Part shown: positions 1 through 8,001 of the stretch, piece by piece
How positions within the stretch are numbered: the first letter of the stretch is position 1
Layout of the letters: every line of letters begins with the position of its first letter
Assembly (NCBI RefSeq): GCF_000246945.1
Contig: NZ_BAEX01000027.1
Location: 1-35,942 of the forward strand
Direction of reading: 5' to 3'
DNA from: Myroides injenensis M09-0166
Lineage (GTDB): Bacteria > Bacteroidota > Bacteroidia > Flavobacteriales > Flavobacteriaceae
DNA length: 35,942 nucleotides
Program-made: the position numbers and the translations under genes
Notes under the pieces: model-generated
What the model was told of the DNA's origin: nothing
The model's database searches: none
Seen by the model: only the letters and a program-made list of their open reading frames with translations

Positions 1-152
1 ACATGAGAGAACTTGACATTTTATCTATTGTTAGAAGATGATTTATTGCTTTTGAATTTTGAAATAGTTGGAAGAGCTATTAAACTTTAATATTTTGTAG
101 TATATAAATGTGAAATGATATTTAAAATGTATTATATATATAGTAAATACTA

Positions 153-160
153 TACATTTG
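153..160 (+). promoter_or_regulatory. -7 box upstream of tonB
   Basis: TACATTTG is an exact match to the Bacteroidota -7 consensus TAnnTTTG. It lies about 50 bases before the tonB start, which would give a leader of roughly 40 bases. No clear TTG -33 element is seen at the usual 19-21 base spacing, so the start point is a prediction. The rest of bases 1-208 shows nothing recognisable. Confidence 0.45.
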
Positions 161-208
161 TGAGAGATTAGTTAAGGCAAAGAAGTTTTAGTTTAGATAT
201 TTTAGAAT

Positions 209-1171
209 ATGAATATAAAATATACAATAGAGGAAAAAAAATCCATCATATTTACAGCAGTAATATGTTTGGTTCTTTTTGGACTACTATTTTTCATTCG
301 ATTTTTTGATGGTAAGAGTGTAGAGGATAATTTCGGTGGCGGCGGTGGCGGTGGCGGCGAAGAAGGTATTGCTGTTAGTTTACAGAATAATTCTGCTATG
401 ATGGCTAATATTTCTAGTAAAAGTACTACTACAGTTATTGAATCTGTTTCTGAAACTGTAGAGATGCAACAGCCGGAAGTTAAAGAGGTAGTAGAGGAGG
501 TTAATGTATTAGCGACTAAAGAAGATATTCATCACACAGACGTAGTACTTAAAAAAGAAGAAAAAGCGAAAGAAACAAAAGTTGCAAAGAAAGAAGTACC
601 TGTTAAGGAAGCTTCAAAAACAACTGTAACTGCTTCAAAAACAGTAGAGAAACCAAAGATTGAGAATAGTACGGAAGATGTCTTGAATAATCTTTTAAAT
701 AAGCCTGGAGTAACAAGTACAACAGGAGGTAAATCAAATGGAACAGCTAGTTCTGGATATTATGGAAGTGGTTCTGGAGGCTCAGGAGGTGGTGTAGGTG
801 GAGGAAATGGTACAGGAAATGGAATAGGTTCTGGAAGTGGAAGTGGCTCAGGAAGTGGCAGTGGCAGTGGCGCAGGTCATGGTAGTGGAGTAGGTGACGG
901 TACGGGATATTCATTAGAGGGACGTGCAGCTTTAGTAAAACCAGTTCCTAAGTATTTGTGTAATGAAGTAGGTATTGTCGTTGTAGAGGTTTATGTAGAT
1001 CCTCAAGGTAATACAATAGATGCTAGACCAGGAGTAAAAGGATCAACCAATACAGTTAAATGTCTATTAGATCAAGCTAAGATTGCTGCTCTAGCCACAA
1101 AATGGCAAGCAAACAGTAAGGCTCCTGCAAAACAAGTAGGAAAGATTATATATAATTTTAATTTGCAATAG
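209..1171 (+). CDS. tonB: Energy transducer TonB, glycine-rich flavobacterial type
   Basis: Links the proton-motive force of the inner membrane, via ExbB-ExbD, to TonB-dependent receptors in the outer membrane. Seen: a short cytoplasmic N-terminus, one membrane anchor at about residues 13-32, a run of eight Gly at about 43-50, a charged Lys/Glu/Val-rich periplasmic stretch (about 85-155), a Gly/Ser repeat stretch (about 170-232), and a C-terminal TonB domain (about 235-320) with VVVEVYVDPQG and a closing Y-N-F-N-L strand. Flavobacterial TonB proteins typically carry such a Gly-rich linker in place of the Pro-rich linker of enterobacteria. It converges with exbB-exbD, so the three parts of the complex are adjacent. 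The repeats at about 336-358 and 829-880 could change length in frame. Confidence 0.9.
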   Translation: MNIKYTIEEKKSIIFTAVICLVLFGLLFFIRFFDGKSVEDNFGGGGGGGGEEGIAVSLQNNSAMMANISSKSTTTVIESVSETVEMQQPEVKEVVEEVNVLATKEDIHHTDVVLKKEEKAKETKVAKKEVPVKEASKTTVTASKTVEKPKIENSTEDVLNNLLNKPGVTSTTGGKSNGTASSGYYGSGSGGSGGGVGGGNGTGNGIGSGSGSGSGSGSGSGAGHGSGVGDGTGYSLEGRAALVKPVPKYLCNEVGIVVVEVYVDPQGNTIDARPGVKGSTNTVKCLLDQAKIAALATKWQANSKAPAKQVGKIIYNFNLQ

Positions 1172-1191
1172 CATTATTAAATTATTGAGAT

Positions 1192-1223
1192 AAAAAAAGT
1201 CAGCTCACCGAGCTGACTTTTTT
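1192..1223. terminator. Bidirectional intrinsic terminator between tonB and exbD
   Basis: GTCAGCTC (1199-1206) pairs with GAGCTGAC (1210-1217) around an ACC loop, flanked by seven A on the left and six T on the right. The T-run on each strand lets one hairpin stop both the tonB transcript and the converging exbB-exbD transcript. Confidence 0.93.
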
Positions 1224-1238
1224 ATTATTTGTCGTATT

Positions 1239-1634
1239 TTAATTAGCCTGAGTTGCTATTACGAATTTAAGGTTGTTTTTAACCCCAATTTGCAATACAT
1301 CTACTAAATCTTGCACTTGCATATTATAAGGAATTCTGACTACAACAGATTGCGTATAATCACTTCCTAGCTCTTGCATTAAAGTACTTTCTAAATTTTC
1401 AAAAGGTACTTCCGTTTTATCGATATAATATTTTTTATCTTCAGTTACAGAAATAGTTAAATGCTTTTTGTTTGTTTTTTCGTTTTCTTGAGATTTTGGC
1501 AATACCATTTTAATAACATTTGGGTTTGCCAATGTTGATATAATTAGGAAAAACAAAAGCAAAAAGAACATAATATCACTTAGAGAAGATGTAGCTATTT
1601 CTGCTTTAAAGCGTTTATTTCTTTTGATTGCCAT
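1239..1634 (-). CDS. exbD: Biopolymer transport protein ExbD
   Basis: Inner-membrane partner of ExbB in the proton-driven motor that energises TonB. The protein is 131 residues, normal for ExbD/TolR. It has a short basic cytoplasmic start, a single membrane helix at about residues 18-37 that contains the conserved Asp20 (SDIMFFLLLFF, matching the proton-carrying Asp25 of E. coli ExbD), and a small periplasmic domain to the C-terminus. Its start overlaps the end of exbB by 20 bases, so the two are one operon and probably translationally coupled. It ends just before the shared terminator. Confidence 0.92.
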   Translation of the reverse strand: MAIKRNKRFKAEIATSSLSDIMFFLLLFFLIISTLANPNVIKMVLPKSQENEKTNKKHLTISVTEDKKYYIDKTEVPFENLESTLMQELGSDYTQSVVVRIPYNMQVQDLVDVLQIGVKNNLKFVIATQAN

Positions 1635-2325
1635 TTGGTCGTTGTATTGTATTAATAAATTCCAATATATTCACTTGTGTTTTTAAAGTAAAGTTATCGA
1701 TTATTGAGTTTAGAATATGATAAGCAGCATAAGCTATAATACCTACTATAAGACCAGATCCACTACTGATCATTTTTTCATATAAACCACCTGAAATATT
1801 ACCAATACTTACATTTTCAGAAATAGATATATTGTAAAAGATTTTTATAACTCCAAGAATAGTACCTACGAAACCAAGTGTAGGGGCAATACCTGCAATT
1901 AGACCTAAATGGCTAAGTTTACGTTCCATTTGTCCTACTTCAATAGAAGCTTTACGCTCCATATTCCCTTCAATTTCCCCTATTGGACGTCCAATACTTA
2001 ATACACCTTCTTCTACGACTTTTAATGTAGCGTTACTATCGCGTTGCGTTATGGCTAAAGCTGTATCTAATTTTCCATTATTTAGCTGATCTATTACTTG
2101 ATTGAAATCATTTTTATTTCCTTTTGTTGCTTTTCTAATATATAAATATCTTTCAATCATTAGATAAATGGTATAAATAAATAAAAGGATAATAGGAATC
2201 ATAAAAACTCCACCTTTTAGTATAAATCCCAATGCTGAAATTTCATTTTGAGAGTTAGTTGTTTCAGCTATATCTTGTGCAGCGATAGCAAGTGAATCTG
2301 CTTGAATTTGTAAAAAAGTTAGCAT
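1615..2325 (-). CDS. exbB: MotA/TolQ/ExbB proton channel family protein ExbB
   Basis: Forms the proton-conducting ring around ExbD and TonB in the inner membrane. Three membrane helices fit the family: about residues 38-59, 141-164 (GLIAGIAPTLGFVGTILGV, the conserved TolQ/ExbB pore segment) and 187-206 (SGSGLIVGIIAYAAYHI). The reading frame stays open to 2373, but the ATG at 2325 is chosen because an exact -7 promoter box lies at 2350-2357, inside the longer frame. This gives 236 residues. First gene of a two-gene operon with exbD. Confidence 0.9.
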   Translation of the reverse strand: MLTFLQIQADSLAIAAQDIAETTNSQNEISALGFILKGGVFMIPIILLFIYTIYLMIERYLYIRKATKGNKNDFNQVIDQLNNGKLDTALAITQRDSNATLKVVEEGVLSIGRPIGEIEGNMERKASIEVGQMERKLSHLGLIAGIAPTLGFVGTILGVIKIFYNISISENVSIGNISGGLYEKMISSGSGLIVGIIAYAAYHILNSIIDNFTLKTQVNILEFINTIQRPNGNQKK

Positions 2326-2349
2326 TGAATTTAGTTTAAAAATATGTGT

Positions 2350-2357
2350 CAAATATA
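2350..2357 (-). promoter_or_regulatory. -7 box of the exbB-exbD operon
   Basis: CAAATATA on the + strand reads TATATTTG on the - strand, an exact TAnnTTTG match, about 25 bases before the chosen exbB start. No well-placed -33 TTG was found. The box decides against the longer exbB start at 2373. Confidence 0.5.
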
Positions 2358-2852
2358 ATATATAAGTATACAATAATAAAAAGTTTCGAAACGGATTATA
2401 TAAAATCTAACAGTTTTTTTTGAATTAACCTTTTAGTTTTTATATCAGAATTATCTCACTCCCGAATTTTTTATCCTAATTTAAACGTAGATAATAATAT
2501 TTTATTCTATATAATTAGTGTAAAAAATACAATTTAGTGCACTTTTTTTATAGAATTGAAGTTATAATTAGTCCCTTTTATAATATTAAAGTTGTCAGTA
2601 GATAGTATATTGATTAATATACTGTTTAATTTTGTTACTAATTGAGATTTTTTTGTGAACTCGTATAAAAAATGTATAATTATTATAATATACTAAAATA
2701 GTATGATTTATTAACATATAAAAACATGTAATATTTTATTTTTTATGTATTTTTATACTGTTTTAAAGAACTAAGTGTAATTGCATGCTTTTACTTACAA
2801 AAGATTAATTGTGACTAATTGCGAATATTTTGTCTAATAAGTGTGAGATTAT

Positions 2853-2996
2853 TTTAGTACTATCTCCCCAGATGGTACTAAATATCTATAGTCCCCAAAA
2901 AACAACAAAACATTTTTTTTTCGACCATCCTGCTGTAGGATTTAAAACTAACAGTATTAAGCCAATAAAGAGTCTCTGTTTTTTCAGAGACTCTTT
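2853..2996 (+). ncRNA. Candidate structured small RNA ending in an intrinsic terminator
   Basis: Three stem-loops follow each other in non-coding DNA. The first has 13 base pairs (2853-2865 with 2870-2882, one T-G wobble) closed by a CCCC loop. The second is a 5-bp stem ATCCT/AGGAT (2927-2931, 2937-2941). The third is a 12-bp terminator hairpin (2967-2996). A terminator with no gene just upstream on the same strand suggests a short transcript. No convincing promoter was found before 2853 and no known RNA family was recognised. Inference only; it could instead be debris or a distant leader of the AraC gene. Confidence 0.25.
2967..2996 (+). terminator. Strong hairpin terminator in intergenic DNA
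   Basis: AAAGAGTCTCTG (2967-2978) pairs perfectly with CAGAGACTCTTT (2985-2996) around a six-T loop. The T-run after the stem is short, so efficiency is uncertain. No gene reads into it from the left on the + strand. Confidence 0.6.
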
Positions 2997-3159
2997 GATT
3001 TTGCATTAGTTGTATCCAAATAGTATTTATCTTAATTAAATTGTCTTTTTAGTAGTTTTATATTTAATACTGATATCTTTTGCGAATTATTATTTGTGTT
3101 ACTTTTCATTTTTTGAATATTTTATGGTGTTAAAATATATTCTAACTCCTTGAATTTAC

Positions 3160-3189
3160 TTGTATTATGTGTTTTTTGTACGATATTTG
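3160..3189 (+). promoter_or_regulatory. Promoter of the AraC-family gene
   Basis: TTG at 3160-3162, a 19-base spacer, then GATATTTG at 3182-3189, which differs from TAnnTTTG only in the first base. The spacing is ideal for a Bacteroidota promoter and would start transcription near 3196, about 75 bases before the ATG at 3272. Confidence 0.6.
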
Positions 3190-3271
3190 CACACTTTCCT
3201 TTTTGTTTTACTGATTATAAACGAATAAAGCACTTTGGAAAATAAAGAAACACTAAATCCCCTTACTACTA

Positions 3272-4122
3272 ATGAACCCCAATATTGAATTAAAATCTAC
3301 CTATGGCTTTCATGTAGGTAAAGCAAGCTATTTATCTGACGAGGATGTGAATTTTGTTCAAAAAAAAGATGTATATCAGTTATTGTGGCTTTACAAAGGT
3401 AAATTAACCGTTACGATAGCGAATAATAAAAAAGAATTACAAGAAGGTGATTGTCTTTTTTTTGGTAAAAATGAACTTTTCAGATTAACAGCTGATCAAA
3501 CTTACACACTGTTGTATGTGCAGTTTACAGAAGCTTTTTATTGTCGCACTGAATTGGATCGTTTTTTTTAAGTAAGTGTACTTTTTTTGATAATACTAAA
3601 TCGATTAATTATATCAATGTAAAGACTGAGCACGAGGTCTTCGTACAGAGCTATTTTAATACTCTATATAAGATAGATGTAAAACCTTATAGTGATATAA
3701 ATTATATGCTGGCTCACAATACAATTGAGCGCGTCTTGTTGTTTTTAATTTCTGCTCATATTGAATCGTTAGATAGTTTTAATCATTCAAAATTGACTCC
3801 TTTACAATTAGAAATTGCAGTAGCTTTTACAAAACTATTATCTAAATATGCAAAACGTGAGCGCAACGTTCAGTTTTATGTTGATCAGTTGAATCTAAAT
3901 ATTGCGAAGCTTACTGAAGTTTGTAAAGAAGTTTATGGTGTAACGCCCAAGAAAATAATTGCTAGTTCGGTGGTTAATGAAGCAAAATTGTTATTAAAAC
4001 ATACACCGTTGGCTGTTAAGGAGGTAGCTTATGAATTAAATTTTGAGGATGCTAGTAATTTTATTAGATTTTTTATTAAAGCAACAGGTTTAAGTCCCAA
4101 AGAGTATAGAGAATCATTGTGA
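3272..4122 (+). pseudogene. AraC-family transcriptional regulator split by a frameshift in a T8 tract
   Basis: The first frame (3272-3571) gives a 99-residue cupin-like N-terminal sensor part, stopping at TAA directly after eight T. The second frame carries on without stops from the same point to 4122 and contains the AraC DNA-binding part (its last ~100 residues, including VKEVAYELNFEDASNFIRFF and the closing GLSPKEYRESL). One extra T (nine instead of eight) would join them into one protein of 283 residues, the usual AraC length. No other damage is seen, so the loss is recent, reversible, or a sequencing error. The gene lies directly upstream of the pilus-like operon on the same strand, and is the obvious candidate to control it. 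The slip site, U-UUU-UUU in the reading frame, would also suit a -1 ribosomal slip or RNA polymerase slippage. Confidence 0.8.
3562..3569 (+). repeat. Homopolymer T8 at the frameshift point
   Basis: Eight T in a row between GATCG and AAGTAAG inside the AraC gene. This is where the reading frame is lost. Tracts of this length are prone to gain or lose one base during replication, and also to base-calling error. Confidence 0.85.
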
Positions 4123-4335
4123 TTTATGATAAAATTATATTGGAGATATATTTTGTTAACTATGTATTTGTTCATTTTGTGATTTTATTAATACTTATTT
4201 TGAGAATGCAATTACTTTATATAGGACATAATATGGCATTAAATACATAGAATATATTCTTTTTTCATATTTAATTGGCTGTATTTTAATGTTTTAATTG
4301 TGTTAATTACTTGTTGTAGTTATGTTCGCGAAAAA

Positions 4336-4363
4336 TGACAATAAATAGACGTTTATTGACAAT
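4336..4363 (+). promoter_or_regulatory. Two direct repeats 21 bp apart, candidate AraC-type operator
   Basis: TGACAAT occurs at 4336-4342 and again at 4357-4363, exactly 21 bases apart, which places both on the same helix face. AraC-type activators commonly bind direct half-sites with this spacing just upstream of the promoter. An inverted repeat (CAATAAA 4339-4345 and TTTATTG 4352-4358) overlaps the same stretch. The repeats would lie at about -63 and -42 from the predicted start point. Confidence 0.4.
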
Positions 4364-4384
4364 TAGTGATATAGCGAGAGTATA

Positions 4385-4392
4385 TACATTTG
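4385..4392 (+). promoter_or_regulatory. -7 box of the pilus-like operon
   Basis: TACATTTG is an exact -7 match. The nearest upstream TTG (4356-4358) is 26 bases away, outside the usual 19-21 base range, which suggests that transcription depends on an activator. The predicted start near 4399 leaves a leader of about 65 bases. The rest of the gap between 4123 and 4464 shows no gene. Confidence 0.55.
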
Positions 4393-4464
4393 CATCGCTT
4401 TAGAAGAAGTAGAAAAAGTAAAGCAAATTAATATTCTTACTAATTAAGTTTAAACAAAAAATCA

Positions 4465-5022
4465 ATGAAAACAACAATCAAATTAGCTGTAGTAGCTTTA
4501 GTTTCACTTTTAAGTTTTTCAACATTTGCACAAGTTGGTCCAAAAGATAATGGAACTACAAATCTTCATGTTAATTTGTCAGATGTATATGAGATAACTG
4601 TATCTCAGCCTGATATAACTATCCCTATGAATACTGTAGCTCATTTTCAAAATGGGAGTACTTCTGGGGAAATTGCAAAACATTTACAAGTAACGGCAAC
4701 TCAAAAATACGAAGTAAAAGTAGTAGCAAAATCTGAGCTAGCAAATGGTGAGAATTCAATACCTGTTAACACTATTGACGTTAAAGTAAAAGGTAATGAA
4801 AATATGGCTTTAGGAGCTGCACCAGCAGGATTTAAAGCAACTCACGGAACAGTAGCTTTATCAACTACTGATAGTGATGCATTAATCCAAACTAATTCTG
4901 GTAGCGCTAAAATGGGATATAATATTGAGTATATTATTCCAGCAGAAAGAACTAAAGATTATACAGATAAAAAAGCTGGAACTTATACAACTACTGTAAC
5001 TTATAATTTATATGCTCTATAG
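4465..5022 (+). CDS. Secreted pilin-like subunit, probable major subunit
   Basis: 185 residues with a clear signal peptide (about 1-22, cut after TFAQ). The mature protein looks all-beta: a first strand at TNLHVNLSDVYEITV, a middle YEVKVVAKSE strand, and a closing strand GTYTTTVTYNLYAL. The Gly-Thr-Tyr ending and alternating hydrophobic last strand are typical of pilins assembled by strand exchange (Csu/spore-coat-U and DUF4402-type proteins). Two paralogues follow at once, sharing the Y-E-V/I-x-V core and the same ending. It is the first gene of the operon and is followed by a terminator, so it should be made in excess, as expected of a rod-forming subunit. The function is inferred from pattern and context. 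Confidence 0.65.
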   Translation: MKTTIKLAVVALVSLLSFSTFAQVGPKDNGTTNLHVNLSDVYEITVSQPDITIPMNTVAHFQNGSTSGEIAKHLQVTATQKYEVKVVAKSELANGENSIPVNTIDVKVKGNENMALGAAPAGFKATHGTVALSTTDSDALIQTNSGSAKMGYNIEYIIPAERTKDYTDKKAGTYTTTVTYNLYAL

Positions 5023-5054
5023 TAGGTTATAGTATAATTCTTTTAAAAAATATA

Positions 5055-5083
5055 AAAAAACATGATATTATCATGTTTTTTTT
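5055..5083 (+). terminator. Intrinsic terminator after the first pilin-like gene
   Basis: CATGAT (5061-5066) pairs with ATCATG (5070-5075) around ATT, extended by A-T pairs and followed by eight T (5076-5083). It lies inside the operon. Read-through would still reach the downstream genes, giving fewer copies of their mRNA than of the first subunit. Confidence 0.85.
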
Positions 5084-5116
5084 ATTTGTACTTTTACCTT
5101 TATAAACCTAGTAAAT

Positions 5117-5629
5117 ATGCGTGTTCTCCTTACCTTTTCTTTTATCTTATTTTCTCTTATTTGCTTTGGTCAACAATCGGCTAATAGTAATTTAAGTGTG
5201 GTATTAAAGCCTATTCAGTCTATCAAGATTAATGAGCAACAACAAAATGTCAATTTATCTTTTGAAACAGTAGAAGATTATACAAAGGGAAAAGTAAGTG
5301 ACCAAGCGGATCATATAGAAGTGATGAGTAGTGGAACTTATGAAATACGCGTTGTAGCAGCTACACCTTTAGTTAATGAAGGTGAAGAAATCAGTATTGA
5401 TCATATAGGTTTAAAACCTAGTCTAGGGACTATTGGTGATTTTCGTCAAAATATAGTATTGTTACCAGTGACTTTAGCCCTGCGTGATAATAATATTGTG
5501 TCATCTTCTTTAGGTGATGTAAAAAGAACTTTTAATGTTTCTTACAAAATGAATAGTAGTGAGGAAATTTTAAATAAACCAACAGGCACTTATAGTACTG
5601 TGATAACCTACACTATTTTATCATTATAA
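5117..5629 (+). CDS. Secreted pilin-like subunit 2
   Basis: 170 residues with a signal peptide (about 1-18, cut after CFGQ). Same plan as the protein before it: an early strand NLSVVLKPIQSIKI, a central TYEIRVVAATPL strand, and the ending GTYSTVITYTILSL. Only 94 bases separate it from the first subunit, but that gap holds a terminator, so it is probably expressed by read-through. Likely a minor or adaptor pilin. The family assignment rests on resemblance to its neighbours. Confidence 0.6.
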   Translation: MRVLLTFSFILFSLICFGQQSANSNLSVVLKPIQSIKINEQQQNVNLSFETVEDYTKGKVSDQADHIEVMSSGTYEIRVVAATPLVNEGEEISIDHIGLKPSLGTIGDFRQNIVLLPVTLALRDNNIVSSSLGDVKRTFNVSYKMNSSEEILNKPTGTYSTVITYTILSL

Positions 5630-5642
5630 TAATTCATTTACT

Positions 5643-6173
5643 TTGTTGCGATTTATTTTTATTATTGTTTCATTATTAAGTATTATAAGTACTAAAGCTC
5701 AGATTGGTTCTACTCGATCTAAAGTTACTTTAATATTCAAAGAGCAACAATCATTAGTAGTAACGCATCCCAATGTAGAGCTTAAATTAGAAGGGAAGGA
5801 AGCTTTTTATAATGGTGCTCAAACAGGTAGATTACCAAGTCATATAATAGTTAATAGTTCTAGACCTTATGAAGTAAATGTCCGTAGTGTAGATGATTTT
5901 TTTCAATATCAAGATGGCGTATCAATACTTCCTGTTTCCATCGTTTATATACATGCTAGTTTGCCAGGTCATACTGATACTGATTACTCAGTTATGACAC
6001 ATATTGTTAGATTATCTACTGCTTCAACAAACTTAATACAGTGTTGGACATTTAATAACAGTCATCATTATTCAGTTAACTATTATATTCCTGCTAGTGA
6101 TATAAATAAAACGATTAATAAACCATCTGGTCATTATCAAACTACTTTAGTGTATACTTTAATTCCCCATTAA
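5643..6173 (+). CDS. Secreted pilin-like subunit 3, TTG start
   Basis: 176 residues; signal peptide about 1-19 (cut after TKAQ). Shares with the two preceding proteins the central YEVNVRSVDDFF strand, the IPV/LPV segment, and the ending GHYQTTLVYTLIPH. No ATG is available near the signal peptide: the frame begins at TTG 5643 (or the next TTG at 5646), unlike all its neighbours. A weak start would lower its level, fitting a minor subunit. It begins 13 bases after the previous stop. Confidence 0.55.
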   Translation: MLRFIFIIVSLLSIISTKAQIGSTRSKVTLIFKEQQSLVVTHPNVELKLEGKEAFYNGAQTGRLPSHIIVNSSRPYEVNVRSVDDFFQYQDGVSILPVSIVYIHASLPGHTDTDYSVMTHIVRLSTASTNLIQCWTFNNSHHYSVNYYIPASDINKTINKPSGHYQTTLVYTLIPH

Positions 6174-6175
6174 AT

Positions 6176-6967
6176 ATGAAAAATATAATACTATTTCTTT
6201 TTTGTTTTGTTCAAGTTGCATGTTTTGCTCAAGCAGGTTTATCTATTTCACCTGGAAAGATGTTTTTTCGCGATAATGCTGGAACTGTTGCAAGTCAAAA
6301 AGTGCGTATTTCAAATCCTAATAATAAAGCCGTAGAGGTAGGGGTGTCACTTAGTGATTGGCAATATACCCAACAGGGAGTTAATCATATTGCAGATGTA
6401 AATACTTTAAGTGTTTCATGTGCTAGTTGGATTCAAGTATTGCCTAGTTCTTTTTTTATTATTGAGCCAAATGAGTCAAAGGAGATTGAGGTTGTTATGA
6501 ATATACCTGCAGATTTACCAGAGTATATTCCTGTACATACTAGTATGATATTTTTTACTCAACTTAACCCGGGTGACGCTTTGGACGAGAATGGAGCGGC
6601 TATTAAGGTTACTGTACGTATGGGATTAAAAGTATATCACGCTTTAGCTGATAATCAAGAGTCGATTGAAATTACTGATATCAAACCAAATAAAACAGAG
6701 AATGGTCAAAGAGAAATTAAAGTATTTTTCGAGAATGATGGGAAGTTATGGAGTGATGGAAAAATTACTGCAAGTATATTTAATCAGCAAGATGGTGGTA
6801 AAATAGATCTAGGCGAATTAGACTTCTATAGCTTACCCTCTGATAAACGCAACATGATATATCCAGTCCCATCTGATTTAGCTTCTGGAAGTTATACATT
6901 TATTGTACAAATTGTCTACGGAAAAGAAAATATAGTAAAAGTGGCTGAAATAGATTTTAAAATATGA
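6176..6967 (+). CDS. PapD-like periplasmic pilus chaperone
   Basis: 263 residues, close to the usual length of pilus chaperones. The signal peptide is at about 1-19 (cut after CFAQ). Domain 1 begins GLSISPGKMFFRDNAG, followed by VRISNPNNKAVEV, the pattern of the first strands of PapD-type immunoglobulin domains. A long strand near ESKEIEVVMNIPADLPEY follows. The second domain starts at about residue 150. Such chaperones fold pilin subunits in the periplasm by lending them a strand and hand them to the usher. The gene starts 2 bases after the third subunit and overlaps the next gene by 4 (ATGA), so the set is translationally coupled. Divergent from proteobacterial members. Confidence 0.65.
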   Translation: MKNIILFLFCFVQVACFAQAGLSISPGKMFFRDNAGTVASQKVRISNPNNKAVEVGVSLSDWQYTQQGVNHIADVNTLSVSCASWIQVLPSSFFIIEPNESKEIEVVMNIPADLPEYIPVHTSMIFFTQLNPGDALDENGAAIKVTVRMGLKVYHALADNQESIEITDIKPNKTENGQREIKVFFENDGKLWSDGKITASIFNQQDGGKIDLGELDFYSLPSDKRNMIYPVPSDLASGSYTFIVQIVYGKENIVKVAEIDFKI

Positions 6968-8001
6968 TGAGATTTTACCAAGTATTTATTTCTATTTTTT
7001 GTCTTTGTTGCATAGCTATAAGTGCTCAAGCGCAAATAGAGTTTAGTGCCTATCAAGGGGGACAAGCCGTATTTAATACCTATAATGATTTAAAATATGG
7101 TCTTTCAGAATCTAAGCAAATAACACTGCAATTAAGACGCGATTATAATTATCCAAGCCCTCAACGTTGGAAGCTAACGGTAAGATTACAAGACGATTTT
7201 ATTTATGGTAGTTATAGGGTACCTGCAGAAATGGCAACTTTAAGACCTAATTTACAAAGTGGTAGTTTTAGAGAATTATCCACAAGTGTTTTAGCTGCTG
7301 ATTTACCATTAAATAGGTATTCTGAAAGTGTAATCTTGGAAAGCGCTACACCATTGCCTTATGGTAGTCCGTTTGCTTTATCATTCGATTTGTTTATGCA
7401 TGGCGGTGTACATTTATTAACTATACCTAATGGTGTATATGGTAGTACCTACGAGTTTAATCTTTATGACACCTCTGAGGGATTTGATAAGTTGATAGCT
7501 AGGACTAGTTCAGTTTATGGTGCCGCTCGATTCCAATTAAATTATATTGGTAATCATGGTAGTCAGCAATTGGTATTAATGCGTGGAGCAGATAATTTTA
7601 TTTTCAATTTTGAATCGCCAGTAGATATAGCTAGGGGTAAAACTATTAGGAAAGAAGGAGGATTGCGATTGCAATCTTATAGTGGTCATCAGATATTTGT
7701 TAAAGCTGCTGATAACTATATGTATAACGATACCAAGTCTCATTCAATTCCTGTCTCTGTATTGACATTGCGAACAGAATTATATGCTTTTGGCGGAGGT
7801 AATAGTTATGAATCAAAAGACGTAGTTATATACCCTGCTGTACAGCTCTCTACCTATGAGCAACCTATAGCTTCGTTTCCTAGATGGAGTGAGGGAATAC
7901 AATATTCCTTAGAATTATCTATTCCTGCAAATGTTCCAGAGTTTAGAGAAGCTTCTGGACGTTATGAAACTTATTTATACTTTGTAATAGTCCCTAATTA
8001 A
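6964..8001 (+). CDS. Two-domain secreted protein, candidate tip adhesin
   Basis: 345 residues with a signal peptide (about 1-23, cut after AQAQ). It is about twice the length of the three pilin-like proteins and appears to have two parts: an N-terminal half (about 24-175) and a C-terminal half (about 180-345) closing with GRYETYLYFVIVPN, the same type of last strand as the subunits. A two-domain protein with a pilin-like C-terminal half is the layout of tip adhesins such as CsuE or FimH. It overlaps the chaperone by 4 bases and the usher-like gene by 1. What it binds cannot be told from sequence. Confidence 0.5.
   Translation: MMRFYQVFISIFCLCCIAISAQAQIEFSAYQGGQAVFNTYNDLKYGLSESKQITLQLRRDYNYPSPQRWKLTVRLQDDFIYGSYRVPAEMATLRPNLQSGSFRELSTSVLAADLPLNRYSESVILESATPLPYGSPFALSFDLFMHGGVHLLTIPNGVYGSTYEFNLYDTSEGFDKLIARTSSVYGAARFQLNYIGNHGSQQLVLMRGADNFIFNFESPVDIARGKTIRKEGGLRLQSYSGHQIFVKAADNYMYNDTKSHSIPVSVLTLRTELYAFGGGNSYESKDVVIYPAVQLSTYEQPIASFPRWSEGIQYSLELSIPANVPEFREASGRYETYLYFVIVPN

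Larger units (their letters stand above)
2374..3159. other. Intergenic region without a gene, with several inverted repeats
   Basis: About 0.8 kb, very AT-rich, with no plausible coding frame. It holds an 8-bp perfect inverted repeat (AGTATATT at 2604-2611 and AATATACT at 2616-2623) and a cluster of three stem-loops at 2853-2996, listed separately. Nothing else was recognised. Confidence 0.6.

Noticed and set aside
2326-2373. Sixteen-codon extension of exbB
   Set aside because: It runs across an exact -7 promoter box, so it is probably upstream of the transcription start.
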